64,000 bases of DNA from Salinirubrum litoreum. Lineage in GTDB: Archaea; Halobacteriota; Halobacteria; Halobacteriales; Haloferacaceae. The stretch spans positions 124,001-188,000 of the forward strand of contig NZ_JAJCVJ010000003.1 in assembly GCF_020567425.1 (NCBI RefSeq), read 5' to 3'. Positions within the stretch are counted from its first letter, which is position 1; each line of letters opens with the position of its first letter. A program made the position numbers and the translations under genes. The notes under the pieces are model-generated. The model worked only from the letters and a program-made list of their open reading frames with translations. It searched no databases and was not told where the DNA came from. Below are positions 36,398 through 45,013 of this stretch, one piece after another.

Positions 36398-37273
36398 ATG
36401 AGCTACGACGGTCTCAGTGTCGACGACGTCTCGTGGGCCGGGAAGACGTACCCGGAGATCCGGTCGGTCGGCGAGACCGACGGGTCCGTACTGGTCGTTC
36501 CCGTCGGCAGTATCGAACAACACGGGCCCCACATGCCGGTCGCGACCGACATCGTCCTCGCGGACGCGGTGGCGCGCGGCGGAGCGTCTGTCGCGGCCGC
36601 GGAGGACGTGCCGGTCCTCGTGACGCCGCCGGTGTGGACTGGGTCGTCGGACCACCACCTCCACTGGGGCGGGACGATCACGATCGAGGTCGCGACGATG
36701 CTCTCGGTGTTGAACCAGATCGCTCGCTCGGCGCTCCAGAACGGCTTCGACGCCATCTTTTTCCTGAACGGACACGGCGGCAACTCGGCGATCGTCAACG
36801 CCGCGACGAAGACCGTCGGCACCGCACACCCGGCGGTCGAGGTGCTCGCGACGACGTACTACTTCCTCGCCGAACCGATCGCCGAGGAGATCCGGGAGAG
36901 TCGGTACGGCGGCATGAGCCACGCCGGCGAGTTCGAGACCTCGCTGATCCTCCACCTTGCACCCGACCTCGTGCGTGAAGACGAGTACGCCGTCGACTAC
37001 CGCGAGGAACCGAAGGGTGGGTACGAAGGGGCGTTCCACGACTTCTTCAGCCACGGGCCGCTGTCCGTCTACCGGGCCGCAGACGCACAGACCGGCCCCG
37101 GAACGACCGGCGACCCCACCCTCGCGAGCGCCGAGAAAGGGGCGGCCATCTACGAGTTCCTCGTCGAGGAGGTCGGAGCGCTGCTCGGAGAGATCGCGGC
37201 GAACAACGCCGCGAAGGCAGCGTCGGCGGACGGGAATGCCGACGACGACCCGACACACCGTGACGACGAGTGA
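36398..37273 (+). CDS. Creatininase-family amidohydrolase (paralogue 2)
   Basis: 291 aa from the ATG at 36398. Metal-binding signatures intact: GSIEQHGPHMPVATDI, NGHGGNS and SHAGEFETSL. Shares the opening WAGKTYPEI and the late FxSGPLSV-like segment with paralogue 3 at 62 kb, so these two are closer relatives. The C-terminal tail after about residue 265 is Ala/Asp-rich and probably disordered. Likely hydrolyses a cyclic amide or formamide. It begins a plus-strand cluster with two alpha/beta hydrolase genes 66 and 119 bases apart. Confidence 0.9.
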   Translation: MSYDGLSVDDVSWAGKTYPEIRSVGETDGSVLVVPVGSIEQHGPHMPVATDIVLADAVARGGASVAAAEDVPVLVTPPVWTGSSDHHLHWGGTITIEVATMLSVLNQIARSALQNGFDAIFFLNGHGGNSAIVNAATKTVGTAHPAVEVLATTYYFLAEPIAEEIRESRYGGMSHAGEFETSLILHLAPDLVREDEYAVDYREEPKGGYEGAFHDFFSHGPLSVYRAADAQTGPGTTGDPTLASAEKGAAIYEFLVEEVGALLGEIAANNAAKAASADGNADDDPTHRDDE

Positions 37274-37339
37274 CGACGGGCGTGGGTCGCCGGGGGCGGA
37301 AGGTTTAGCACACCGCCTCGCGTCGGTGCTGTCGTTCAC

Positions 37340-38320
37340 ATGACCGACCAGTGGCACGACCTCTTGGACCGGGGCAAGACCGTCTCCGTCGACGGCATCG
37401 AGACGCACTACTACGACGAGGGCGAGGGCGAGGCGCTCGTCCTCCTCCACGGGGGCGGACTCACCTCCTGTGCAGAACTCAACTGGGGCGCGGTGATCGA
37501 CCCACTCGCCGAACACTGCCGGGTGATCGCACTCGATCAGCCGGGGTTCGGCTTCACCGATCCGCGCGGGGAGCGGGACCACCTCCCTCGTGAACGGGCC
37601 GACTTCGTCGCGGCCTTCTGCCGTGAGATCGGCGTCGACTCGATCACCGTCGCGGGGAACAGTCGGGCCGGCTACCAGGCGGTGTATCTGGCGCTCGAGT
37701 ATCCCGACCTCGTCAAGAAACTGGTCGTCGTCAACGCGGGCTCTGCGTCGCGGAAACTCACACCCGAGGAGGTTCCGGGCAGTCTCCGCTCGGAGCAACC
37801 GACGAGGGACGGAGCCCGCGAGTTTCTCGAAGGGTTCCGCGACCACCACCTGATCCGCCCGGAGAACCATCCGCTGTTCAGAGACGGTATCCCCGAGACC
37901 GCCGTCGACCGGGTGTTCGAGATACAACGGCGGAACTGGGAGTGGACGAACGCGCGGAGTGACCGACTCCAGACCTCTGCGGAGTCGCTCAACGAGGCAC
38001 TCTCGTACGGCGGCGAGCACATCACGGCGGCGGCGTCCGACGTCGCGCAACCGGCGTTGATCACCTGGAGCACCCGCCCGTACGAGGGGTGGCCCCGGCG
38101 GCGCGAGGAACCGGCCGACGACCCGGCGAAGAAACTCGTGACCGTGCACCCGGAGACGATAGACGCCTACGAGCGAGACGAAGGGTTCGACATGGGTGTT
38201 CACCTGTTCGAGACGATGCCGACGGCGGAACTCCACGTCTGGCACGACGCCGACCACCACGTGATGACAGATCAGGCAGTCGCGTGGGTCGAGGTCGTCT
38301 CGGGCTTCGTCACGCGGTGA
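37340..38320 (+). CDS. Alpha/beta hydrolase (tandem copy 1)
   Basis: 326 aa. Oxyanion loop HGGG (37-40), nucleophile Ser108 in GNSRAG, and a C-terminal His in HDADHHVMTDQ; an acid residue precedes it. The fold and GNS nucleophile elbow are like C-C bond hydrolases (MhpC/BphD) and related amide/ester hydrolases. Copy 2 follows immediately and shares the same opening (WHDLL/WHELL) and position of Ser108, so they arose by tandem duplication. No signal peptide. Substrate unknown. Confidence 0.9.
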   Translation: MTDQWHDLLDRGKTVSVDGIETHYYDEGEGEALVLLHGGGLTSCAELNWGAVIDPLAEHCRVIALDQPGFGFTDPRGERDHLPRERADFVAAFCREIGVDSITVAGNSRAGYQAVYLALEYPDLVKKLVVVNAGSASRKLTPEEVPGSLRSEQPTRDGAREFLEGFRDHHLIRPENHPLFRDGIPETAVDRVFEIQRRNWEWTNARSDRLQTSAESLNEALSYGGEHITAAASDVAQPALITWSTRPYEGWPRRREEPADDPAKKLVTVHPETIDAYERDEGFDMGVHLFETMPTAELHVWHDADHHVMTDQAVAWVEVVSGFVTR

Positions 38321-38439
38321 CGCCGGTCGCTGCCAGCGGGTCGTGACTCGCCGCGTGACCGGCACCGATCTGCGGCCCGGAACAGCTTAGACACCCGGCC
38401 GTGACGAGGCGTATGCGGTCGATTCACACACACACACTC

Positions 38440-39372
38440 ATGAGCGACGAATGGCACGAACTGCTGGCACACGAACAGTACACCGAGGTAGACGGCGTCC
38501 GAACCCACTTCTACGACGTGGGCGAGGGAACACCGATCGTCCCGATCCACGGGGGCGGACTCACCTCCTCGGCCGAACTCAACTGGGGCGCGGTCATCCG
38601 ACCGCTCGCCGAACACTGTCGGGTGATCGCGATCGACCAACCCGGCTTCGGCTTCACCGACCTCCCGAACGAGGACTTCTTCGAACCGCGAACGCGCGCC
38701 GACTTCCTGATCGACTTTCTGGAGGCACACGACGTCGGCCCGGTCACGCTGGCGGGCAACAGCGAGGGGATGTTCGGCACCATCTACATCGCACTCACCC
38801 GCCCGGATCTCGTCGAGAAGGTCGTCGTCGTGAACTCCCGGACCCCGCGTCCCGAGGAGCCCTCTGGCGATCTCCACACGACCGAACCGACGATGGAGAG
38901 CACCCGGGAGGGGTTGGAGGCGTTCCGCGATCACCACCTCGTCGAACCGGAGAACCACCCGCTGTTCGCCGGGCCCATCACCGACGAGAAGGTCGAGCGC
39001 TTCCACGAGATCGAGTCGCGGTGCTGGGAGTACAACAACGCGCGCCACGAGATGTACACGACCGACCGGTCGGTCAGTTTCTACGAGGACCGACTGATCG
39101 ACTACTGGGCACCGGAACTCGACCAACCCGGCCTGCTGACGTACAGTACGACGCCGGAGATCTTCCCCCGCGTACACTACGAGGACAACGAGGCGAAACA
39201 GCGCGAGATCGAGGCGTACTTCGCCGACATGGAGCAACTCGACGATCCGATGGCGATGTTTCACGACATGAAGGACGCCGAGATCCACATCTGGCAGGAC
39301 GCACTCCACCACGTGATGACAGACCAGCGCGACCGCTGGGTGGACGTCGTCACGGGCTTTCTCGCCGAGTGA
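38440..39372 (+). CDS. Alpha/beta hydrolase (tandem copy 2)
   Basis: 310 aa from the ATG at 38440, which aligns with the start of copy 1 (MSDEWHELL against MTDQWHDLL); in-frame starts at 38401 and 38413 would add a His/Thr-rich leader. HGGG (37-40), Ser108 in GNSEGM, and the C-terminal WQDALHHVMTDQ with the catalytic His. The cap region differs clearly from copy 1, suggesting a changed substrate. Confidence 0.9.
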   Translation: MSDEWHELLAHEQYTEVDGVRTHFYDVGEGTPIVPIHGGGLTSSAELNWGAVIRPLAEHCRVIAIDQPGFGFTDLPNEDFFEPRTRADFLIDFLEAHDVGPVTLAGNSEGMFGTIYIALTRPDLVEKVVVVNSRTPRPEEPSGDLHTTEPTMESTREGLEAFRDHHLVEPENHPLFAGPITDEKVERFHEIESRCWEYNNARHEMYTTDRSVSFYEDRLIDYWAPELDQPGLLTYSTTPEIFPRVHYEDNEAKQREIEAYFADMEQLDDPMAMFHDMKDAEIHIWQDALHHVMTDQRDRWVDVVTGFLAE

Positions 39373-39417
39373 GTGTCGTCGGGCGGGCCGTTCAGTCCCA
39401 CGCCCTCCCCGGCCGGG

Positions 39418-40608
39418 TCAGGCAGACCGAACGATAGCCACGAGGAGGGCAGTCGTCACGAGGAGACAGCCGACGAAGCCGACGAAGGCGGTCACGTAGC
39501 CCGAGACGTCGACGACGACACCGACGTACGCGGGGCCGAGGCTCCCCAGTCCCATGAACACGGTGCGGGTCGCCCCGAAGTCACCACCCATGTCCTGATC
39601 CGGTAACGCGTCCATCAGGTGCGCGTACAGGAGCGGCCAGAACGAGCCGATCCCCGACGCGAGAACCGCGATCCCGGCGAGGACGCCGACGCGGTCGCCG
39701 GCGAGGATGATCACCCCGAGTCCGACCGACCCGACGAGTGGCGTGAGTACCCCGACGCGGGCGTGCCCGAGGCGGTCCCCGAGGCTCCCGACGACGGGAG
39801 TCACGATCGCGGCGACGACGAACAGGACGGCGAAGGCGTTGCTGGCGAACGTCTGTGAGAACTCCTTGTGGACGTGCAGGAAGTCGGGGAGGAAGCCGGT
39901 CACACCCTGCCAGACGAAGGAGAACAACGAGAACGTCACGAGGAGCAGCAGGAGGTCGCGGTTGCCGACCAGTCGACGGGCTGTGCCTCGGACGTCGAGT
40001 CGCGTGCGCGCCAGCGTGACCCGCTCGTCCGACCAGACGGCGAAGGCGAGGATGCCCAGCAGGAGGATGCCCGCGACCGGGACGAAGGTGACTCGCCACG
40101 CACCGAGCGCGAGAACGGCCACGGCGGCGACGGACGCGAGTACGCCCCCGATCTCGGCGGCGGCCGAGTTGACGCCGAAGGCTCTCCCCCGGCGTTCGAC
40201 GAACAGTTCGGTCAGGACCAGGTACTTCGCCGGGATGAACAGACCGGTGCCGACACCGACGATAGCCAGCGAGACGACCAGTTGTGCGTAACCGTCGGAG
40301 AGGGCCAGCATCGTGAAGCCGACCACGTTGGCACCGAGCCCCGCGAGCAGCATCGTCTTTCGAGAGAGCGCGTCCGAGAGCCGTCCCCCGGGGAACTGCG
40401 CGAGGGCGGTGAACGCCCAGAGGACGGTGAGTCCCACGCCCGCCGCGGCTCTGGAGATCTCCAGATCGGCGATGATCGTCGGGAGTAACGGTGAGAGGAC
40501 GAGTCGGCCGAGCGAACCGAACAACGTGACCATCGTGAAGGTCGCGAACATCCGCCCGGAGTACCCGCGGATCAGTGACTCTCGGCTCCCTGCAGTCTCT
40601 AGTGCCAC
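39418..40608 (-). CDS. MFS transporter
   Basis: 396 aa, about twelve membrane helices in two halves. The MFS motif A-like loops are visible: GGRLSDALSRKTMLLAG between helices 2 and 3, and GSLGDRLGHARVGVL at the matching place in the second half. Proton-driven carrier of a small solute, direction unknown. Same strand as the SDR gene just upstream (126-base gap). Confidence 0.92.
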   Translation of the reverse strand: MALETAGSRESLIRGYSGRMFATFTMVTLFGSLGRLVLSPLLPTIIADLEISRAAAGVGLTVLWAFTALAQFPGGRLSDALSRKTMLLAGLGANVVGFTMLALSDGYAQLVVSLAIVGVGTGLFIPAKYLVLTELFVERRGRAFGVNSAAAEIGGVLASVAAVAVLALGAWRVTFVPVAGILLLGILAFAVWSDERVTLARTRLDVRGTARRLVGNRDLLLLLVTFSLFSFVWQGVTGFLPDFLHVHKEFSQTFASNAFAVLFVVAAIVTPVVGSLGDRLGHARVGVLTPLVGSVGLGVIILAGDRVGVLAGIAVLASGIGSFWPLLYAHLMDALPDQDMGGDFGATRTVFMGLGSLGPAYVGVVVDVSGYVTAFVGFVGCLLVTTALLVAIVRSA

Positions 40609-40696
40609 CAGTCCGAGAGTCGGTCGGCCGGGACTTTACTCTATGCGTGGCGGCGTGGTGCGCCGGCGGTCTGACGGCACTCGCGGTGAGGACCGC

Positions 40697-40756
40697 CGAT
40701 CACGACAGCGAACCACCGCCGCGAGGATCGGCGATCACGACAGCGAACCACCGCCG
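40697..40756. repeat. 25-bp direct repeat at the 3' end of the SDR gene
   Basis: The 25 bases at 40697-40721 are repeated exactly at 40732-40756. The second copy is the end of the SDR coding region including its stop codon (last residues GGGSLS); the first lies just beyond the stop. Looks like a local duplication of the gene's tail. Confidence 0.8.
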
Positions 40757-41475
40757 TCGACGTTCACGACGCTGCCGGTCATGTACGACGCTCCGGGGCC
40801 ACAGCAGAACTCGATCACGCGGGCCACCTCGTCCGGATCGCCGACTCGTTCGAGGGGGAGGGTCTCCTCGAACTCGGCGATCCCCGCTGCGTCCCAGAGG
40901 CCGGACTCCGACATCAGCGGCGTGTCGATGAGACCGGGGACGACACAGTTGACCGTGACGTGCGGGCCGAGTTGCTTGGCCAGTCCCTTCGTGAGTCCGA
41001 AGACCCCCGCTTTGGCCGCAGAGTAGTGGACGCCGCCACTCGCGGAGCCACGCTGACCCGCCCCGCTCGAAACGTTGACGACGGAGCCCGCTTCCCGCTC
41101 GAACATCGGCGGTGTCGCGTGTCGGGCGACGTTGTACTGGCCGGTGAGGTTCACGTCGAGGATCCGGTCCCACTCGTCCGGTTCGAGGTCGCCGATCCAG
41201 AAGTACCGACTCGTGCCCGCGTTGTTCACGACCGACAGGATGTCGGCGTCGGCTTCGACCTGCTGGACGACGTCGCCGACCGCGTCGTGGTCGGCCACGT
41301 CACACTCGTAGGGGTGCACGCTCGGCCCGATGTCGTCGCGCAGGTCGTGGACCGCCGGGTCGAGGTCGAGACAGGCGACGACTTCGTGTCTGTCGTCGGC
41401 CGCGAACCGTCTTGCGACGCACTCGCCGATCCCACTCGCCGCGCCGGTCACGAGTGCGGCTGTCTTGGCTGTCAT
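40735..41475 (-). CDS. Short-chain dehydrogenase/reductase (SDR)
   Basis: 246 aa from the ATG at 41475. Cofactor motif TGAASGIG near the N-terminus, NNAG, catalytic Ser region (VVNVSSGAG) and YSAAK (Tyr/Lys pair), ending in the usual C-terminal VVNVDGG. NAD(P)-dependent oxidation or reduction of an alcohol/ketone; substrate unknown. Its 3' end is duplicated immediately downstream. Divergent from the M28-like gene. Confidence 0.92.
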   Translation of the reverse strand: MTAKTAALVTGAASGIGECVARRFAADDRHEVVACLDLDPAVHDLRDDIGPSVHPYECDVADHDAVGDVVQQVEADADILSVVNNAGTSRYFWIGDLEPDEWDRILDVNLTGQYNVARHATPPMFEREAGSVVNVSSGAGQRGSASGGVHYSAAKAGVFGLTKGLAKQLGPHVTVNCVVPGLIDTPLMSESGLWDAAGIAEFEETLPLERVGDPDEVARVIEFCCGPGASYMTGSVVNVDGGGSLS

Positions 41476-41663
41476 AGCCCGATGGTCGTCGCCCGGTGTC
41501 AAAGGTGTTGTTCCGCCAGCAGTGTGGAGCGCGGCTCGATCTCTCCGATACGCGACGAGTCCCGAGAGGGCCACCGACACCGACGCCGAGTGTCGCCGCA
41601 ACAGGCGTCGATCGAGACCACAGCAGACGGACGTTTATACCGTCTCCTCACGCAGAGTGTGTC

Positions 41664-43409
41664 ATGTTCGAGGCCATCGACAGGGAGACGGGGTCGGAAC
41701 TGATCGACCGTATCGACAGGGAGCGGCTGGTCGCACACGTCGACGAACTCGCCGACCTGACCCGCCACTCCGGCAGCGAGGCGGAACGGACGGCGGCGGA
41801 CTACGTCGCCGCTCGACTCCGGGAGTACGGAGTCGACGTGGAGGACGGGGAGTACGAGGCGTACATCAGCGATCCCGACGACGCGGCGATGACCGTCTCG
41901 GGGGCGAACGAGTGGCAGGTCCCCGATGACGAGATCATCACCGTCTCGTTCGGTGGGGAGACGCCACCGGCCGGCGTCCACGGAGAGGTCGTCTTCGTGC
42001 CCGACGTGACCGACGCGGCGCTCGCCACGGCAGAACTGGAGGGGCGGATCGCGTTCACGACTGGACTCCCGACACCCGGCCCCGTCGAACGACTGGCCGA
42101 GGCGGGTGCCCGGGCGGCCGTCTTCGAGTCACCGACCGAGGGCCACTGCCACGAGATGATCGTCACGCCGATCTGGGGGACGCCCGGCGTCGACGACGCA
42201 GAGCACATCCCAGCGCTTCCGGTCGTCGAGATCTCACAGTCGGCCGGTAGCCGACTCCGCACGCACCTCGACCGCGACCGGGTCACCGCGACCGTCGAGA
42301 CGGAGGTCACGACCCGGCGAGCGACCCTCCCGTGTCCCGTCGGCCGGATCGAGGGGCGTGCGAGTGACCGCTACTACGTGATCGGGAACCACGTCGACTC
42401 GTGGCACGAGGGCGTGACGGACAACGCGACCGCGGTGGCCGCGACGCTGGAACTCGCCCGCGTGTTCGCCGACCGCGAGGAACCACCGCGTCGCGGCCTG
42501 CTGTTCGGGTTCTGGACGGCCCACTCGTTCGGACGGTACGCCGGGAGCACGCGGTTCGTCGACGACCACTTCGGTGATCTCCGCGCGAACGGCCTCGCGT
42601 ACATCCACCTCGATCTGAACGGACTCAGGGGCGCGACGCGGCTCTGGTATCAACACATGGCCGCGATCGAAGACGAACACCGAGACGCGCTCGCGACGGT
42701 CCCGGACCTGTCGCTCCCGGACGAGACGGGCGAGTCGTCGGTGCTCGGCGACGACCGACCGGGCCGAAACTCCGATCAGTCTTTCTGGGGAGCGGGGCTC
42801 GTCTCCTTGCTCTCGGGTGCCAGACTCACACCGGAGACGCCCGAGGGTGGGCCGGTCGGGGGTGGCTGGTGGTGGCACACGCCCGCGGACACACGCGACA
42901 AGGTCGACCCTGCGGTCCTGCACGAGGAGACGAAGCTGTACGCGGCACTCGCCGCACGGATCTGTGAGTCGCCCGTGGCTCCGTTCGATCACGCGAAGTC
43001 CGCCGCCGCGGTCGGCGACGCACTCGACGAGTTACGCTTCGAGCACCCCGCCTTCGACGACCTCCGGCGGCAAGCGGGCGAACTGGAACGACTCGTCACC
43101 GAAGCCAATTCGATCGTCGACGACGCCGGCGATCCCACGGTCGTCGACGCGTTCGAGGACCTCCAGGTCGAACTGGGGAACCGGCTCGTCCCGGCGCTGT
43201 ACAAGGCCCGCCCGGACCACCGACACGACAGCGCACTCCCCCAGGGCAGGCTGCCAGGGATCGCCAGCGTCGGCGACCCGGACGACTACGCTGGACGGGA
43301 CCGCCTGTTCGCCGAGACGTCGCTCCGGCGCGAGACGAACAGAGTCGGGGAGTTGCTCAGAGAGAGCGCCTCGGCAACCGAAGCCTTCCTCGACGCCTTC
43401 GGTGCGTGA
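41664..43409 (+). CDS. M28-like peptidase family protein with altered active-site pair
   Basis: 581 aa from the ATG at 41664. Layout follows glutamate carboxypeptidase II: N-terminal part, PA-like insert (about 100-215), M28 core (about 235-430) and helical C-terminal domain (about 440-580). Metal ligands His243 and Asp253 (GNHVDSWHEGVTDNATA), Asp317 (LDLNGLRG) and His405 (WWHTPADT) are kept. Where active enzymes have Glu-Glu (catalytic base and ligand, as in DAEEFG) this protein has His287-Ser288 (TAHSFG). It may bind only one metal, use a different chemistry or be inactive. No signal peptide. RidA gene follows after 73 bases. Confidence 0.85.
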   Translation: MFEAIDRETGSELIDRIDRERLVAHVDELADLTRHSGSEAERTAADYVAARLREYGVDVEDGEYEAYISDPDDAAMTVSGANEWQVPDDEIITVSFGGETPPAGVHGEVVFVPDVTDAALATAELEGRIAFTTGLPTPGPVERLAEAGARAAVFESPTEGHCHEMIVTPIWGTPGVDDAEHIPALPVVEISQSAGSRLRTHLDRDRVTATVETEVTTRRATLPCPVGRIEGRASDRYYVIGNHVDSWHEGVTDNATAVAATLELARVFADREEPPRRGLLFGFWTAHSFGRYAGSTRFVDDHFGDLRANGLAYIHLDLNGLRGATRLWYQHMAAIEDEHRDALATVPDLSLPDETGESSVLGDDRPGRNSDQSFWGAGLVSLLSGARLTPETPEGGPVGGGWWWHTPADTRDKVDPAVLHEETKLYAALAARICESPVAPFDHAKSAAAVGDALDELRFEHPAFDDLRRQAGELERLVTEANSIVDDAGDPTVVDAFEDLQVELGNRLVPALYKARPDHRHDSALPQGRLPGIASVGDPDDYAGRDRLFAETSLRRETNRVGELLRESASATEAFLDAFGA

Positions 43410-43482
43410 GCGTCGGCCTCGTGTCGGCCGGGAGTCGATTGCGGAGGGATCGATTTAAGCGGCCCGCAGTCGCGTACCGAGT

Positions 43483-43869
43483 ATGGCGCGAGAAGCCTAC
43501 AGCCCAGCGGAGCTATCGGACACGTCGTACAGCCACGCGGTCGTCGAGAACGGGCAGTTCTACATGGCCGGACAGGTCGCCCGCGACGCAGACGGCGAGA
43601 TCGTCGGCGACGACCTCGAGACGCAGAGTCGGAAGGTGTTCGAGAACATCGGCGTCCTCCTCGACAAGGTCGACAAGGACTTTGACGACGTCGCGAAAGT
43701 GACCGTCTACGTGATCGGCGATCACGACTCGCTGGCGGGGTACAAGACCGTCTACGACGAGACGTTCTCTGCGCCGTACCCCTGTCAGACCGTGATCGGG
43801 ACGCGACCGCTCGGCGACTCTCCCGTGCTGATCGAGATCGAAGCGGAAGTACCGATGGGAGACGCATAA
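43483..43869 (+). CDS. RidA/YjgF family protein
   Basis: 128 aa, the normal RidA length. Core YMAGQVARDADGEI, QSRKVFENIGVLLDKV, KVTVYV and the C-terminal PCQTVIGTRPLGDSPVLIEIEAEV. The Arg in GTRPLG lies at the place of the conserved Arg that binds the imine carboxylate in active RidA. Such proteins hydrolyse reactive enamines/imines, and one subgroup (RutC) acts in pyrimidine-ring breakdown. Forms a trimer in the cytoplasm. Confidence 0.92.
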   Translation: MAREAYSPAELSDTSYSHAVVENGQFYMAGQVARDADGEIVGDDLETQSRKVFENIGVLLDKVDKDFDDVAKVTVYVIGDHDSLAGYKTVYDETFSAPYPCQTVIGTRPLGDSPVLIEIEAEVPMGDA

Positions 43870-43954
43870 CTGTCCGCAGAGAGCGTCACTCACGTCGGAT
43901 AATGTCCCGAGTGAAGTGAGAGAACCACCCGAGAGGGTGGAACAGCGGTCGCGG

Positions 43955-45007
43955 TCAGTCGGTCCGTTCGACCGTGATCGTCTCGGTCACGCCGTCTCCG
44001 GCAGGCCCGTTCACCAAGAGGCGGTACACCTCCCGGAGTTCGGTCACTTCGAGGTCCACGATCCCGAGGCCCACGTAGTAGCTGTGAATCGCCGGGAACG
44101 CCGGTACCTCACCGGTGAGGCGCAACCGGAGGACCGGGCCGGCCCCGAGTCGGTGGATCGGCGTACACTCGTCGGTCCCCTCGAGTTCGACCCACGAGTC
44201 GATCTCACCGTCGTCGTTCCGGCGAGCCAGTGCCGGCGTCAGACTCGTACCGTCAGGCGTGTCGACCGTGTAGCGCAGCGCCGCCATCGCCGCGTACTTG
44301 CCGTCGCGAAACTGCTGGGGGCGAGCGAACGCCGGGTCGGGGTCGGCGCTGAACCCGGCGAGCGTCGGGAGCCAGGCGTCGGTGTGGAGGTGGAGTGCCT
44401 CCTCGACGAAGTCGATGGCAGCGTGGTCGTCTCCGGCCCAGTGGTGTGCCCACGCCGTCAGCGTGCGTGCCGTCACAGAGCCGTCCCCGGTCTTTGCCTC
44501 GTCCGTGGCCCGGGTGAACGCCTCGGCGGCCGCCTCGAACTCGCCGGCTTCGCTGAGACGCGCTCCGTCCTCGACGTGGTCGCCGACCGCCTCCGGGAGA
44601 TCGAGCCCGGTCAGTCGGGTCGCGTCCCTCGTCATCGTGAAGTCGTACACGGCCGTCTCCACCGGGTCGGCCGGGATCGGGACCTCGTGATCGACGGTGA
44701 CGCGAGTTCCCGCCGCCGTCAGGTGGTCGCGGACGGCGTCGACGACGGTATCGACCGCCTCACGGGAGTCGGCGTTCATCTCGCCGGTCGTCCGGAGCCG
44801 CCCGATCACGTCCCGGAAGCGCTCACGTTCTGCAGCGGACGTCGCGTCGGTCAGGGCCTGTCCGACGATCGCATCGGACGCCTCGTCTGCGAGTACCCGC
44901 CGCTCGTCGCTGGCGACGTCCGCCAGCGCGTTGAGGAGGACAGGGTCGATAGCCCGCTCCGGGCGCTCGGATCTGTGCTGCGGTCGTGAGTCGGAGTTTC
45001 GAGTCAT
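43955..45007 (-). CDS. Unrecognised 350-aa acidic protein at the end of dpp operon 3
   Basis: 350 aa from the ATG at 45007 (a GTG at 45013 directly after the ATPase stop is possible). I do not recognise a family. The N-terminal part (about 20-150) is helical. The middle has a TPR-like helix pair (GARLSEAGEFEAAAEAFTRA, then WAHHWAGDDHAAIDFVEEAL, about 145-205). The last 110 residues look like a beta-rich domain (VLRLRLTGEVPAFPAIHSYYVGLGIVDLEV). No signal peptide or membrane helix. The coding frame is well kept and it follows the ATPase without a gap, so it should be co-expressed with the transporter, perhaps as a cytoplasmic partner. Confidence 0.78.
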   Translation of the reverse strand: MTRNSDSRPQHRSERPERAIDPVLLNALADVASDERRVLADEASDAIVGQALTDATSAAERERFRDVIGRLRTTGEMNADSREAVDTVVDAVRDHLTAAGTRVTVDHEVPIPADPVETAVYDFTMTRDATRLTGLDLPEAVGDHVEDGARLSEAGEFEAAAEAFTRATDEAKTGDGSVTARTLTAWAHHWAGDDHAAIDFVEEALHLHTDAWLPTLAGFSADPDPAFARPQQFRDGKYAAMAALRYTVDTPDGTSLTPALARRNDDGEIDSWVELEGTDECTPIHRLGAGPVLRLRLTGEVPAFPAIHSYYVGLGIVDLEVTELREVYRLLVNGPAGDGVTETITVERTD

Positions 45008-45013
45008 ACTCAC

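Noticed and set aside
35291-38365. A 1,024-codon open frame on the minus strand.
   Set aside because: Only the part from 35291 to 36250 encodes a recognisable protein (LLM class). The rest is antisense to the creatininase and alpha/beta hydrolase genes, and has the low-complexity Arg/Asp/Val composition of a shadow frame in GC-rich DNA.
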